A stretch of 64,000 bases of DNA from Camarhynchus parvulus (Eukaryota > Chordata > Aves > Passeriformes > Thraupidae), in contig NC_044572.1 of the NCBI RefSeq assembly GCF_901933205.1, positions 33,821,501 through 33,885,500 of the forward strand. Direction: 5' to 3'. Below, piece after piece: positions 63,619 to 64,000 of the stretch (position 1 is the first letter of the stretch; each line of letters starts with the position of its first letter). A program made the position numbers and the translations under genes. The notes below the pieces were generated by a model. The model had not been told where the DNA came from and ran no database searches. It saw only the letters and a list, made by a program, of their open reading frames with translations.

Positions 63619-64000
63619 GGCGGGCGGGCGGGCGGCGGTGGACCCGCCGCGGTTCGGGGCTGCGGGTTTCACGTAACAACTTGGTGCTGGCGGAGAAGTA
63701 GAGTCAGTAATAAGTTGAGGGCAGCGCAGGCGCCCATTGGCTGCGCCTGTCACGTGGCGGGGGAGCAGAACAATAAAGTATAAATCAGTCCGCGGGCTAT
63801 TAATGGGTCAGTGTTTTCCAGCCATAATTTTTATAGCGAGGCCATATGTTTTTATGCAAAGGGATATTTGAGTTATACGGCGGGGTTTGTTTTAATTGCG
63901 GCCAACTGAGATTAAAAGATCAGATTCCGTATTACAGCCCCCCTCCCCTCTTTCTCTCTCTCTTCCTCTCTCTCCCCTCACTCTCTTTTTCTTTCTTTTT
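63619..64000 (-). promoter_or_regulatory. HOXA9: HOXA9 leader and promoter (to window edge)
   Basis: The flank has reversed CCAAT (ATTGG, 63736-63740), and CTGTCA (63747-63752) overlapping CACGTG (63751-63756). The 13-mer CTGTCACGTGGCG is shared with HOXA3. TTTTTATG cores near 63826-63856 are caudal/CDX- or posterior-Hox-type. The window ends in a CT-rich tract. mir-196b, expected further right, is not in the window. Confidence 0.55.

Noticed and set aside
63619..63753. N-terminal extension of HOXA9 to 63753
   Set aside because: The extension would begin with GTG, crosses the CCAAT/E-box promoter motifs and lacks similarity to HOXA9. The ATG at 63618 aligns with the family start.
63619..64000. 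mir-196b
   Set aside because: The mature sequence start TAGGTAGTTTCCTG was not found here; in other vertebrates it lies further from HOXA9 towards HOXA10, beyond the window.

Overview
The window is a stretch of vertebrate HOXA cluster. Seven Hox genes lie in order on the minus strand: HOXA2 (exon 1 only), HOXA3, HOXA4, HOXA5, HOXA6, HOXA7 and HOXA9. Each complete gene has two coding exons, a YPWM-type PBX-contact motif at the end of exon 1 and a 60-residue homeodomain in exon 2. The HOXA3, HOXA4, HOXA7 and HOXA9 proteins resemble bird sequences. Examples are the [19 protein letters not shown] start of HOXA3, the [16 protein letters not shown] end of HOXA4 and a 219-residue HOXA7. I therefore read this as a bird, chicken-like but not proven to be chicken. 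No open frame for any non-Hox protein is convincing, no transposon was recognised, and there is no HOXA8.

Layout from left to right, which is anterior/3' to posterior/5' in cluster terms: HOXA2 intron and exon 1 (1-1005); A2-A3 spacer (1.3-5.4 kb); HOXA3 with 3' UTR (5.4-9.0 kb); a 16.7 kb A3-A4 spacer with three orphan CpG-rich blocks (about 12-13.2, 20.3-20.6 and 22.7-23.3 kb); HOXA4 (25.8-28.1 kb) inside a CpG island; an 11 kb A4-A5 spacer with a DR5 retinoic acid response element and a well-formed small exon; HOXA5 (39.2-41.9 kb); HOXA6 (about 43-46 kb); a 5 kb A6-A7 spacer with another orphan CpG island; HOXA7 (51.5-54.7 kb); a 6 kb A7-A9 spacer; HOXA9 (60.7-63.6 kb) with its promoter to the window edge.

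All seven genes encode homeodomain transcription factors that give positional identity along the head-tail axis with PBX and MEIS/PREP partners. The sequence also shows the control layer. There are Hox/PBX and MEIS motifs in the HOXA2 intron and promoter, an E-box/MEIS/CCAAT promoter module shared by several genes, and a DR5 RARE upstream of HOXA4. There is a miR-10 match in the HOXA3 3' UTR and miR-196 matches in the HOXA5, HOXA7 and HOXA9 3' UTRs.

The most interesting points are these: two patches of HOXA4 exon 1 whose reading frame looks displaced and then restored; an unassigned 105-bp exon-like unit between HOXA4 and HOXA5; promoter modules with identical 21-nt spacing in HOXA2 and HOXA3; and a 12-nt leader motif shared by HOXA6 and HOXA7. 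I found no new enzyme, defence or mobile system. UTR ends, CpG islands and binding sites are read by eye and need transcript or chromatin data.
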